A stretch of DNA of 64,000 nucleotides, taken from positions 42,434,498 through 42,498,497 of the forward strand of contig OU964921.1 of NCBI GenBank assembly GCA_918807975.1. Reading direction: 5' to 3'. The stretch is from Aplidium turbinatum. Lineage: Eukaryota; Chordata; Ascidiacea; Aplousobranchia; Polyclinidae. The notes under the pieces are model-generated. The model did not search any database, was not told the origin of the DNA, and saw nothing but the letters and a program-made list of their open reading frames with translations. Position 1 is the stretch's first letter. Every line of letters starts with the position of its first letter. The translations under genes were made by a program, and so were the position numbers. Of the stretch, positions 36,899 to 48,600 are shown piece by piece.

Positions 36899-37280
36899 CA
36901 GGGATGTCCAACCTGCGGCCCGCCTGAGATTTTTGTGTGGCCCACTATTGTAGTCATTTTCATTCCAAGTAGTAGCCTATGTTTTGAAAATTAAAAAAGT
37001 ACTAACATTTAAAAATATAGTTTCGGGAGAGAGTTTGCTTTTTTATACCAAAGACAGGCAAGACACAACAATATTATGATCCTGATGAGGACTTAAGTTA
37101 AGTCGAAAACGTTTGAATGTTGAACTATTTGTAAATATGTAATATACTGTTGTAATGCTCAACCCTGTGTTATTGTTGTGTCTTGCCTGTCATTTAAAAA
37201 TACTTCACTAGATTCTGCGGCCCGTTCAATTATTTCAAGTGACAACGCGGCCCACTATGATAAAAGGTTGGGCACCCCTG
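36899..37280. mobile_element. hAT MITE (382 bp) hosting a foldback
   Basis: Ends CAGGGATGTCCAACCTGCGG and GGTTGGGCACCCCTG, with flanks ATCTAACA and ATGTAACG (6 of 8). The subterminal GCGGCCCGCC and GCGGCCCACT words are typical of this hAT family. No transposase. Confidence 0.8.
37053..37191. repeat. Foldback with hammerhead-like core
   Basis: Perfect 21-bp inverted repeats (37053-37073 and 37171-37191) surround CTGATGAG, a self-complementary GACTT...AAGTC stem, then GAAAACGTTTG (37082-37115). CTGATGA, stem, GAAA is the order of a hammerhead ribozyme core. One extra G lies between the core and the stem, and stem III is only a short palindrome, so activity is doubtful. Confidence 0.7.
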
Positions 37281-37661
37281 ATGTAACGCAATCGATTTGC
37301 TAACTTCTAACAAAATTTCCAAACAAAAAGCCTTGAAGCACACTCAGAACAGTAACTTCAAATATGACCCAAAAATCTTTGCGCTTCGAACCGTTATGAA
37401 ATTAGTGGACTTGTAGGCTACAAGATAGATGACAATGCTTTAGGCCTACTGTGCAATGTATTGTTACATTTCGTAGGCTATTAGCGCCTACTCAATTTTT
37501 TGGCTTCAACGCTACAACCAATCGGTGGTTGGCGTCTACAGTACGACATATTCTTCTTAATCAGTCTTTTTATATTTGTATTATTTGCTCTTAGATGACC
37601 TCTGCTATTTTTACAGACTCTTTTTCTTTGTACAATAAATAAAATCACATGTTGACTTATA

Positions 37662-38670
37662 GTCCGGCAGCCCGTGACGTTTTTGTAACATCATAAGGTA
37701 CAAAAGGTTTGAGTGTTTTATCAACCTTGCCCCACTGTGGGATGTTCAGAAACCCACATCCGAGGTTTCACTGCTGGGGCGTTTGGGGGCTACGGCCCGG
37801 TGAAAAACCCATTTTAGGGGTCAAAAAAACATCATAAGGTACAAGAACAAAACCTATGCCAGAGTTTATGCCTTCACTTGTAGACTTTGGAACAAGTCGA
37901 TCTGGGTGCCCCAGATGGGGCATTCCCGAATAAGGGGCCCCCAAAGTTGGGGCAAAATACGTAAAAATAACATCATAAGGTACAAAGATGGAACTTCTTT
38001 CATCAGTTGGGGCATGTTCCACTGAGTACGAAACAACTTTTCTTATGGCCCCAAAGTGGGGCTTAACCTCATTTTGGGGGTATAACCCCTAAAATTCACA
38101 AAATTAACATCATAAGATACATGGATGAAACCAAGTGTAGGTGATAATACCTCACTTACGGACTTCAGAACATTCAAATTTGGTCGCCCCAGGTGGGGCA
38201 TTCCCGAATAAGGGGCCCCCAAAGTTGGGGCAAAATACGTAAAAATAACATTATAAGGTACAAAGATGGAACTTGTATCATCAGTTAGGGCATGTTCCAC
38301 TGAGTTCGAAACAACTTTTCTTATGGCCCCAAGGTGGGGCTTAACCTTATTTTGGGGTATAACCCCTAAAATTCACAAAATTAACATCATAAGATACATG
38401 GATGAAACCAAGTGTAGGTGATAGTACCTCACTTACGGATTTCAGAACATTCAAATTTGGTCGCCCCAGGTGGGGCATTCCCGAATAAGGAGCTCCCAAA
38501 GTTGAATCAAAATACGTAGCCTACCGGTAAAAATAACATGATAAGGTGCAAAGATGGAACTTCTTTCATCAGTTGGGGCATGTTCCACTGAGTTTGAAAC
38601 AACTTTTCTTATGGCTCCAAGGTGGGGCTTAACCTCATTTTGGGGTATAACCCCTAAAATTCACAAAATT
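37662..38670. repeat. Left terminal inverted repeat, about 140-bp units
   Basis: Unit starts (AACATCATAAGGTAC or variants) lie near 37688, 37829, 37970, 38108, 38248, 38380, 38535 and 38671, alternating between a GATGGAACTT type and a CATGGATGAAACC type. The structure is therefore a dimeric repeat of about 275 bp. One unit has an extra GCCTACCGGTA-like insert near 38517-38528. Confidence 0.9.
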
Positions 38671-38834
38671 AACATCATAAGGTACATGGATAAAACCAAG
38701 TGTCCTTCGTTTATATTTCAAAACGTCTGCAAATATTTTGGAAAATCAACAAAGCATGTAAGATATAATATCTACACAGCATAACATTTGCTTATTAGGT
38801 TAAAATTTATCACTATGAAAATACATATTGTACG

Positions 38835-39210
38835 CAGGGGTGGATTGGCGGCTAATCATATTAGCTTACTGGGATTTCGAAAACGTTCCCGGTTGGCCGG
38901 TCAGAGGGTCACTGTCCTGTTTTATGTACAAAAGAAAATTTTATTTGAAGTATAATAGTCGTAGCGCTATATCCTTATTCTTTGTTTGAATAACACTGAC
39001 AATGATTGAAGTTACAAATCGAAGCTTGCTATACAAATACGTACAATGTCTAATTTTATAGCCTACATCGTATTACCGGTGAAAGACTTTTTCTGAAATG
39101 AAATAAATTGTTTGTGAAACGAGCATTTTTATGCTAAATCTATTTTGATAGAAGTGGACCGTTATTATTTTTAAATTCCCGGGCTAATTCAATTTGCTAA
39201 TCCGCCCCTG
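38835..39210. mobile_element. hAT MITE nested in the long-TIR transposon (376 bp)
   Basis: Ends CAGGGGTGGATTGGCG and GCTAATCCGCCCCTG, flanked by the perfect 8-bp repeat ATTGTACG (38827-38834 and 39211-39218). Confidence 0.9.
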
Positions 39211-39741
39211 ATTGTACGTAGGCCTACCTACATTTAAGTTTCTCTCAGACTAAACACTGAACAGAAACAAATCACACTATGTGGTCTCATTTAAACAACT
39301 GAGAGGACTTCTCGAATAACATGTGATTTGTGCTGAAAGGAATGGAAAAATTGCTCGCTACAAAATAACGAAACCTGGAACGGCGTGCGAAAGAAACGTT
39401 AAATTATACACTAGTAGAACGAAAAGATGCACATTGAACTATTTAAAAACGTATGCCCTGTTCATCAAGTCAAAGGGCTTCTTGAAAAAGCATGCCGCCT
39501 GCATAATCTCTCTCGGGTAGGCTATGCAGTATGCACCATTGGCCCCGGTTTGCAGCCATGTGAAAAGATCAATCCTAACACTTTGTTTTATGTGGTTTCG
39601 TGAGTTCTGGTGGAAACCGTAAAATTAATACAAGTTCAAAATATCATACTCTATCCCCATGTTTACAAAAAGTTGCTTATGTGGGCTATAGCCTACAATT
39701 TATTTATGCTTGAGGTGGAGAAAGGCAAAAACATCTATTCA

Positions 39742-42418
39742 TTAAGGGTCTGCAGGTTCGTCGTCAGAAAAGTCGCATTCATCCGTTTCTGTTGTTTCAT
39801 CATCTGATTCTGTTCCGTCTTGGTCCAAACCCTTCTCACTTTGCAGAACGTTGTCCAGCGTAGACGGAACTGGACCTCCATGAAACCAAACCAGTGAATT
39901 TGCCATCTTCCAGACGCCAGCCGCTTTCAACTGGTTTCTGGAAAAAGCTTCCTTTTTCAGCAGCATGATTCCAAATGCCACAAATGTAATTCGCTCTGAG
40001 TATTTTCTGATGGAGCACAGTTTTGCACGGGGGAAAGTTGCTTCCATCTGAACCTTTCAGTCGTCGCAATGGATTGGAACCTTTCAGTTTGTATGTCCCA
40101 ATGAATTTTTTAAATCGTAATTCATTAACGCAATGACCACTTTTACGTCCATACATCTGGCACACAAATTTTTCAATGCCTTTTTCAATGTTTTCATCAA
40201 GATTTTTCGAATATCCCAAAGCAGCAAAGGCATGTTAAGCATGCACATTTTTCTCCAATATATTAAGGGGTCGAGCCTTCCCTTTACCCGAAAAAGCAGC
40301 TGTATGATCACAGCCTGTAAAGCAATGAAAACCGGGAAGCGACCGAAGCATGTCTGCAGATAAAGTACTGCCAAGCTTTGATACATCAATATATCTCAGA
40401 GTGTTGTTTGCCTTTACACCAACTTCCATCCATATGTTACGTCTTTTTGTACAAACGACAAATTTCCCAACAATATAATCAGAACATTCGTGTCATTAGA
40501 GCGGACTACCACATTTTTCACGTCATGGCATGAGGTGACGATGTGGTACATTAGGCGCGTATCTGCTTCTTCGTGGTAGCATAACAAGGACTCCTCTTCA
40601 CCACACAACATTTTTTCGCTATCTTTTCGATAAACATAACATTTTTCATCAAGTGTAGCATAAAAGAACCTTAAGTCGAGGAAGCTGGAATACTCATCTG
40701 ATTTTCAAGAATTAACAAGAAAATGCACCAATGCTTGCTTGAAGTTGTCATTCCTCATTGCGGCTGCAAAATTAACAGGTCGTTTTATGGCCTCTCCTTC
40801 GATGACGTATTGCTGATCGCGGAAGCCATGAATTGCTCGGCGATCTCGCTCGGCATCTTTCATGGACGGCGATACAGTTCTATCGAAAACAACGTGTATT
40901 GTTTTCCCACTGTGTCTGCACAATTTCTTCAAAGTCGTCATTGCAACACCTCCGAACGTCATCGGCAAATCTCCAAGAGTGTGAAGAAGAAACATACCAT
41001 CGATTTCAAGAGCCTTCAAAAGCATTGACTTTTGGGTTGATTTCATCGTTGCATCCATATGGCACAAAGACAGTGGTACTGGTGTGAGGGGGTAAGACAG
41101 CATCAATTCCACGTCTACCTTGTGATCTACTGCTAAACATAGAAGCCTTCCCATCAAATTGCGTTCCATGCTCAACCGATAAAATTTGCCTTCGCGGGTT
41201 ATGCTTTTCACAACGGCAGCTTCAGAAGCAAAGTTGCAGATTTTGTTTCTACGTGCTGGCTTGTTGAAAGTGCTAGCGTCCTGGTGGCATTGATTTATAA
41301 ATTTGTTTCTATCCTCAGTTCCTTTTTGAAAAACATTCAAAAGAAAATTTGAAGTGGCAGGAGCGACTGCTTTTCCTGTGCTAATATTGAATAGAAAGGA
41401 TACTACGAAGCTTGCACTAAATGGATTAACTGTACTGCTTATTTTTTTGCATTAGTTTATCCAAATGTCTGCGATCTCTATCGATGCTTGAAGGACGAAG
41501 GTCAAATGATGCTTCCTCTGCTGACGTCATCTCCAGATCTTCATAGAAGTTGTGAAGGATCGATCGGCGCATAAAGTGGGTAAGTGCCCATCTCTGTCTG
41601 GCACCAATTGAATTGGTGAAAAACGAAATCCCAGTGAGTCGATTGGCGGATTCTGCATTGATTGTTTGCTCCAAAGCTTGATCAACAGCACATCCGCAGA
41701 AGTTTATTTGAGTTCTTTTTACGGACAAGATGCCTTGTTCAAACAGATCACTTATTCCAGGGTGAATTGCTTCCATTTTTAGCATGTTATCCTGCAGTCG
41801 CAAAATCCATCTTGCATAATTTGGTTGATTGAAAATGAAGAACACGCTTGACATCTCTCCTATGCAGTGCACAAACAACTGATGATTTGCAAAATAAATA
41901 GTCCGAGCAAAGAGGAGGTACGTCTTGACAAGTTTTAAGTATCCATACCAGTAGCCTACTGGGCAGTCTTGCCATTTTCTCCTGTTTCGGTTTTTCTTGA
42001 AAATTCTTTGTAGGAACTCAAAAAGTCTTTAACATCGTCATCCAAAAAGCCAATCGTTGACTGGGATGGACGAATACATAAACGACGTAGTTCTTCGTCC
42101 AGATTTTCAGGAGCAGGGCATTGTAACAAGAATTGATTAAAATGCAAGATTTCTAATGCTGCTCCGAAAAGAACGTGTATTCGTTTGCACTTATTGTAAT
42201 GAGTACCACGCAGAAATCCGTTAAGGGATCCTTCGGCAAGAATACCAGCTTCTGTTAGGATGTATGGACCACCTGAACCATCCAAGTACTTACCCATAGC
42301 TTTAAAGAACGCCATGCAAATGTGGAAACCACCCAGTAATATGAACAAGCGGTCACATTTTGGACTTTCTTGCTCTTGAATGGTGAGGGCATGTTTTGCA
42401 ATGGCCAGATCGTATGTA
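39742..42418 (-). pseudogene. XPG/FEN-like nuclease of the transposon, decayed
   Basis: Minus-strand fragments in order: 41956-42418 (LGGFHICMAFFKAMGKYL, TEAGILAEGS), 41426-41987 (WYGYLKLV, GEMSSVFFIFNQPNYARW, TNSIGARQRWA), 40705-41340 (PLTPVPLSLCHMDATM, then FLLHTLGDLPMTFGGVA and VVFD with KDAERDRR), 40414-40611 (CYHEEADTRLMYH, VVVRSNDTNVLIILL), 40235-40429 (GFHCFTGCDHTAAFSGKGKA) and 39742-40219 (acidic tail). The last three motif groups match the XPG N and I domains and the following GCDYT-GIGPK-like loop of FEN1/XPG nucleases. Relatives usually have SPDTDV where this copy has SNDTNV, so one expected acidic residue is Asn. Several frame changes and a missing N-terminal part show that it is not functional. 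Confidence 0.85.
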
Positions 42419-42624
42419 ACACACAGGTACTCTTGCTACCACATGTACGTATGCTACTGTACACTACAGTCTTCAACCGGTGAAATATTAAATTATAGTT
42501 GCTTATTAAGAAATTATGACTTTCGCACCCGGTATCAGTCTTTGTGCTAGGAAAAATCCTCAGGTGAAGCAAAAAAAATTTTGACGTTTTGCAAACACTT
42601 GGTTCCATGCAAATAGGCTACAAC

Positions 42625-43622
42625 CTTGAATTTGGGGTTGTATATCCTAAAATGAGGTTAAGCCCCACCTTGGAGCCACAAGAAAAGTTTTTTCGAACTC
42701 GGTGGAACGCGTTCCAACTGATGATAAAAGTTCCATCTTTGTAGCCTTCCTTATGATGTTATTTTTACGTATTTTGTCCCAGCTTTGGGACTCTTTATTC
42801 GGGAATGCCCCACCTGGGGCGACCAAATTTGAATGTTCTGAAATCCGTAAGTGAGGTACTATCACCTACACTTAGTTTCATCCATGTACCTTATGATGTT
42901 AATTTTGTGAATTTTAGGGGTTATACCCCCAAAATAAGGTTAAGCCCCACTTTGGGGCCATAAGAAAAGTTGTTTCGAACTCAGTGGAACATGCCCTAAC
43001 TGATGATACAAGTTCCATCTTTGTACCTTATGATGTTATTTTTACGTATTTTGCCCCAACTTTGGGGGCCCCTTATTCGGGAATGCCCCACCTGGGGCGA
43101 CCAAATTTGAATGTTCTGAAGTCCGTAAGTGAGGTACTATCACCTACACTTGGTTTCATCCATGTATCTTATGATGTTAATTTTGTGAATTTTAGGGGTT
43201 ATACCCCCAAAATGAGGTTAAGCCCCACTTTGGGGCCATAAGAAAAGTTGTTTCGTACTCAGTGGAACATGCCCCAACTGATGAAAGAAGTTCCATCTTT
43301 GTACCTTATGATGTTATTTTTACGTATTTTGCCCCAACTTTGGGGGCCCCTTATTCGGGAATGCCCCACCTGGGGCACCCAGATCGACTTGTTCCAAAGT
43401 CTACAAGTGAAGGCATAAAATCTGGCGTTGGTTTTGTTCTTGTACCTTATGATGTTTTTTTGACCCCCAAAATGGGTTTTTCACCGGGCCGTAGCCTCCA
43501 AACGCCCCAGCAGTGAAACCTCGGATGTGGGTTTCTGAACATCCCACAGTGGGGCAAGGTTGATAAAACACTCAAACCTTTTGTACCTTATGATGTTACA
43601 AAAACGTCACGGGCTGCCGGAC
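42625..43622. repeat. Right terminal inverted repeat
   Basis: The inverse of 37662-38670, made of the same alternating units. The two TIRs are highly similar near the outer ends and slightly shifted in unit number inward. A short insert (AGCCTTC-like) interrupts one unit near 42742. Confidence 0.9.
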
Positions 43623-43869
43623 TATTACATTCCAATTGTTTTCAGTTTAGTTTGTTACTTTGGACCACAACCAATATTTCAATACCCACTGTGACGAAGA
43701 AAAATGTGGAATAATTCATATAAAAAGATGCCATCAAAAATAAGCTTAAAAGTGTAGGATATTACTTAGGAGCTAATTCCTTTAAGTAATCTACCATAAG
43801 GCGTTTTGTTGTAGAGTTTCCAGATCCCTTTCCAGAACTTTTGGAGGATTTGAAGACGAGCAAGAAAAC

Positions 43870-44180
43870 ATCGTTGTTTATTTGATTGATTGAATCTTTA
43901 TCTTCGGACTAAGAAACCTTAAACTGGGCAGTTTCACATTGGCCTACTTGTGGAGGTTTTGAATCAGTGACGCAAGTCTGGTCACCAAGACAACGGAGTG
44001 AAAATTTCAATTGTTGTCTGTGAGCTATTCTATCCACCAGGTGCCGCTGAATGGAGAGCAGTTCTTGGAATAGCCTACGTTGCTCAAGCCCACACCCCGA
44101 GAGTCGAACCAGCTCCGCTTGATCTTACTGCTTCGTCGTTCACGAAGTCACGCGCTAACCAACTGATCTGTTGGGGCGGA
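43870..44180 (-). repeat. SINE-B copy, tRNA-derived
   Basis: Minus orientation, with the tail at left (TTGATTGATTGAATCTTTATC then TTCGGAC) and the tRNA-like head at right, box B seen as CCGAGAGTCGAACCAGC on the plus strand. The ATTGATTGA tail may reflect the LINE that moved it. Confidence 0.8.
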
Positions 44181-45062
44181 AGACATACGCCACATGCACT
44201 GACATACGCAGAGTTTTGCAATGGGAAAGGGGTGGCATTCGACTTAATTGGATATTTTTTGAGAATAACAATTGAAGGTAGCCTAACCTATCGGTTGATT
44301 CAATACAAACATTCGCTGTCATTGCGTTTGTCACTGCTTTTACGGTTAACAAATCAAATTACATAGGCTACATGTGATTTATAACTTTTAGAAGGTCGTC
44401 TGCAGACGTTGAATCAATGTAAAAACGACGGATTTTGTTGTCCAGGTCAGGCACATTACTAGAGGTCCATATCCCAGTTTTAAGCTAAAATCTTCACATT
44501 TTTGGATTTGAGCTCCCACCAAGAAACGCAGACTATTGACTTGAACTCCTGGTCAGCATCGGAAACAAACTCCATAATGTTTTTTTTAGACATCGAAAAG
44601 TCAGGGCAGGTTTTTTGGTAAACAACAGCTTTGGTTACATCTATAGCAAAAATCTCATTAGTTTATTAGACAATTCCAATCTTTTCTGCTTCCATCAGCC
44701 TATCTTCAGCCATCATGGTGATACAAAACAATATTGTTTTATTTTAATTTATTTTCTACATTTCATGTGGCGATGAACTCGAATAAAAACAAGCACAGGA
44801 ACTCATTCTGTTAGCTTCAATTTGTACAGTAGTAAAGTTACTACAAAATGCCAAAATGTTATAATTAATATAAAACAATGCATATGAAAACAAAACATTG
44901 AAAAAGTTTTGTTAAAATATAATGCAGAGATAAACTCCTACCTGCACTAATTTAAATTCGTGCTGTCAGAAATAGGGACCTTGCAATGTTGGGTGAGTTT
45001 CTTGGAGAAAAGTCCTTGAAGAACAGTCTGGTATGAACAGTCCACGCCTTCTTTCTTATAAA
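44181..45062. other. Intergenic; possible polyA signal of the LAMP gene
   Basis: No exon seen. The complement of AATAAAA lies near 44737-44743 and could serve the minus-strand LAMP gene, giving a 3' UTR of about 0.9 kb that includes a SINE-B tail. Other signals are possible. Confidence 0.3.
44400..44448. mobile_element. Half of a palindromic MITE
   Basis: Only the right half: CTGCAGACGTTGAATCAATG and GATTTTGTTGTCCAGG. Confidence 0.6.
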
Positions 45063-45235
45063 TTGGCTATGGTTGGTTGGTTGGGTTTGAATCTTTATCC
45101 TCGGACTGACAAAGCCTTGATAGGTTAATCCTGGTAGTTTCGAATACTTGCAGAGGCTTTTGACGCAGGGGCAGTTACCGAGATTGACAGAGTGAAGTTT
45201 CCGATTGTTGAAGTCTTGTTGCCGGAGAATTAAAA
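45063..45235 (-). repeat. SINE-B tail fragment
   Basis: Body and tail only (GAATCTTTATCCTCGGACTG to TTGTTGCCGGAG), next to a GGTTGGTTGGTTGG run. The tRNA-like head is absent. Confidence 0.75.
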
Positions 45236-45668
45236 AGAAACTTTAACGGAAGATTTTTTAAATCGAAAAACATTATTCTTCGTGTCCGAAGTAAGTTTTC
45301 TACAACAACAAATATTCAAAAAAAAAACAAACTTTAAAGACAAATTATGCAACATAGCGAAATACAATCAAAAGAAAACGCGTTGCGGGTTGCAAAGTAA
45401 ACTATCACCTTCCATACGATGACGTCAGACGAACGTGACAAAACAAAAACAATCATCAGCAGACGACATTTTGAAGACCTTGCTAGAGCGACTAACAGTG
45501 GCTTTGCGGGCATTGTGGTAGCGTGTAAAAGTACCAATAAGTCGAGAAACGATGTTGCGCTAAAAACGAATGTGGTCGTTGCAAAATAAGAAATTTTGTT
45601 GCAAACTCGAGCAATCCCAAAACCATGACATAAACAACATTCGCTTGGTGGCGCCATGGAGTCGTACT

Positions 45669-48600
45669 TCACAGCAAAGCATGTTGAGCCTGATCTGGAG
45701 ATGTGCGCGTCACACTTACGTTCTTGTACAAAGGTTGCTCACTTGGCGTGTCAACAAGAGGTTTTTTGTCAGAACCGTTACATTCCGCCAAAGTATGCTT
45801 CCTGTTACAGCAAGATGGACACCCATATCTCTCCTTTAAGCGATAAATGACCACAAAGAAGAAGAAATAGACGAGAGGAATGGTAATGATGAGTACAACG
45901 AATGTGGTAACATCCCTGAAGCAAAATACTAATTAGTCGTTTGAAAATTGAACACAAACGAGTTAAGCTACTGCAAATATCAGCTAGGTTTTATCCGGAT
46001 TGTATGCTCATTGCACTGATGAGTGCTCAACGTTTGTACTGATGAGTGATGACTAAGAAGAACTCTAGAAACCTTGATGTTAACATTTCATGTTTTATGA
46101 TTCACAACTGGATGGTAACAAAACGACCGGATAGTGTGCCAATTTTATGAAAATCAAATCATCGGCTGAGCTATGTCAGGCGGAACAAGCGAAAGTTCGA
46201 TACGGAACTTCATACTTTGTGAGCGGAACTTCGCATTTCGTGAGCGAAACTTCGCATTTCGTGAGCGGAACTTCGCATGTTGTAAGCGGAACTTCGTAGT
46301 TTGTGAGCGGAACTTCGAAGTTTGTGAGCGGAATTTCGAAGTTTGAGAGCGGAACATTTGACATTGAAGGTTATATTAGAAAATTATCGCAAATTCACGA
46401 TATTTTCAAAATTAGTTTGCGACAATTCAACTCATCTTTATTTACATCTTTTTACTGTAAAAATTTGGAAATCTGACCCATGCAAATTATCTACCGGATA
46501 ACTGAACGAATAGCGATCGAATAGTAATGTATTCAAAAATTAAGCACTGTTTATCTGCAGTGTGCCATTCTCTGAAGTTGCATAATACAAAACGTATTAA
46601 AAATGTAGTGGAGAAACCTATAAAACAATATCAGGCATACAATTTCACAAATCGCATTAAGGACAATGTGACGATTGCTATTTCAATTCGTCATGAAAGC
46701 AAGCTCATAAGCTTAATCCGCTCCGCCCTTTTAATATCGCTGTCGATTTTAATATATTTGTGATTGATTTTATGAAGAATTATGTGCCAAGTAGCGGTGG
46801 AATGGTGAAGTGGATAAGGCGTTGGCTTTCCAATAATGCAAACTTGAGTCGACTCTCGGCTTCAGCTGGTAATTGAAAACATCGTTCACCTCTACCCAGG
46901 GTGTAATAAACTCGGTGGGCATAATTGCCGAAGGAAAGGCGGCCGAGAAAAAGGAACTGGCCACCCTACTCTCCTTAGAGCCAAAGGCTTAGTACAATGA
47001 GAACCTTATCTACTCATTCTCAACACTTGCAATCACGGAATGGCCCGTTTCGGTGAGTCCGATTCGGTGAGTCCAATTCGGTGAGTCCGATTCCCAATTC
47101 GGTGATTTTTTGAATTTTTTTTAAACTATCGGGTACCGCAGCCTAATTATCATTGCCGGTTTAGGGTTAGGGGTTAGGGGTTAGGAACTCACCAAATCGG
47201 ACACCAAACAGTAGCAGACCCTGCAATCAAGTATGGAACCACCTATACCTTGTTCATGTTCCATGTCAAATACTTATAACGCACTAATTATTTCAAAAAA
47301 TTTTTGAACATGTCTTGTAGGCGTACTCATAGCCACCTATCTTTAGGCAGCCATGGCGTACTGTAGAAATGCAGAGGAGACTCTTTCCGGGAATTGCATA
47401 TTTTCCAAAAAAACAAAAATTGAGAAACAAAACGGTTGGAGCGCATGGATGTGGATTATGGAACTATACTTAGAATGGATATGAGCCCCCACGCGTACAT
47501 ATGCTCTGTAAATACTTCAAATAGAACAATGTAGCAGCGTATAAACAGTAAACACCCGCCTTCGAAGTAAAAAAAAAACAAACAGATTGATATCGAGAAG
47601 ACTTACCTGCACAATACAGGGTCTTTAATGTTATCGTTCGTAACCAAGAAGGGTTGGATTTCCACCCCATACAAATGTATCACCAACTTCCAGTCGTCGG
47701 TGGCATTGTGATGTGTTTTCAAATCTATGGCGTCGTGGATTGACAACTGAGCGGATAAAATGTGGTCGTAGCAATTATATCCACGCGCCACACTTACGCC
47801 TGTGGTAATTTCATCACCATTCGCAGCCAACTTGGGTCCGACAACATTTGCCTGTAGTCTGGTGTGTGGAAATATGTCATCTATCCAACTGGCGTTTTGT
47901 ATGCTGATTTCAACCTCGTCTAGCTTCCAGTGACCAGTATCGCACCTGAAACAAAGATTGTTATTGTTTATACCGTACATATTCCAAAATACAACACTTG
48001 TTTAACTTAACTGTGGATCATTTCTTCAGATTTGGAATATCAAGAGTTATTTTCTAAAGTTTACAAAAACATTCTTTTATAACTAGGGTACCTAAAGTTG
48101 AAAGGCAAACAATGCTGACTTTGTTTCTTTGTCACATTGAGAATGTTAATACAATGCTTCAAGGGTAGTCAGATACAAATGAGCGAGGCAGCCCATTCAC
48201 AAATACCCAGCTGTCAAAGCCTATTTTTTTAATGTTAACTTCAACGTCTGCAGACATTAAAACAATGGATTTGCTACTTGGGTAAGGTTGTGTTGTGTTG
48301 GCTTTAGGCCCAGACCGGCCAAGAGCATACTCAGTAATGAGACAGGATTATGAAACAGTTGTCGGGGTTTTTCAAAATAGACTGATTTCAAAATTCATCT
48401 TACAATCTTAAATGGCGACAACAGAGGAGAAGTTGAAAATAAGTAAGTAGTCACTGACTGATCACAGTAAGTTCTTTGGGTGTGGAGCGCTCTTATTTCA
48501 TCCCGCTTAAAGTATAACTGATATGACACTCCAAGGAATTCCAGACGAAGTATTGAAAGAAAATAATAGTCGCATTGGCTATGAGAAGTGCTCGCCCATT

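Larger units (their letters stand above)
36646..37661 (+). promoter_or_regulatory. Putative 3' UTR and polyA signal of the ammonium transporter
   Basis: The first clear AATAAA after the stop codon is at 37634-37639, overlapping a second at 37638-37643. If used, the 3' UTR would be about 1 kb and would contain a hAT element with a foldback inside. The big transposon at 37662 begins only about 20 bases further on. Confidence 0.4.
37662..43622 (-). mobile_element. Long-TIR DNA transposon with XPG/FEN-like nuclease gene (5961 bp)
   Basis: The outer ends read GTCCGGCAGCCCGTGACG and its inverse, each next to TA. Terminal inverted repeats of about 1 kb are built from about 140-bp units that begin AACATCATAAGGTAC and carry palindromic GCCCCAAAGTGGGGC words. 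The unique middle holds one recognisable gene, a decayed nuclease, on the minus strand, and a nested 376-bp hAT element. No DDE transposase, reverse transcriptase or tyrosine recombinase is visible. The Academ superfamily is the closest known class I can name, since some of its lineages are reported to include XPG nucleases; this assignment is not proved. Confidence 0.85.

Noticed and set aside
45334-45672. 112-residue minus-strand open frame next to the LAMP stop codon
   Set aside because: It overlaps the LAMP end in another frame and lies in its likely 3' UTR.
46154-46364. Open frames with seven-residue repeats (SQTSKFR-like and PLTKCEV-like)
   Set aside because: Explained by the 21-bp minisatellite; several frames stay open for the same reason.
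47159-47184. Telomere or interstitial telomeric array
   Set aside because: Only about four imperfect units; too short to mean more than a local repeat.
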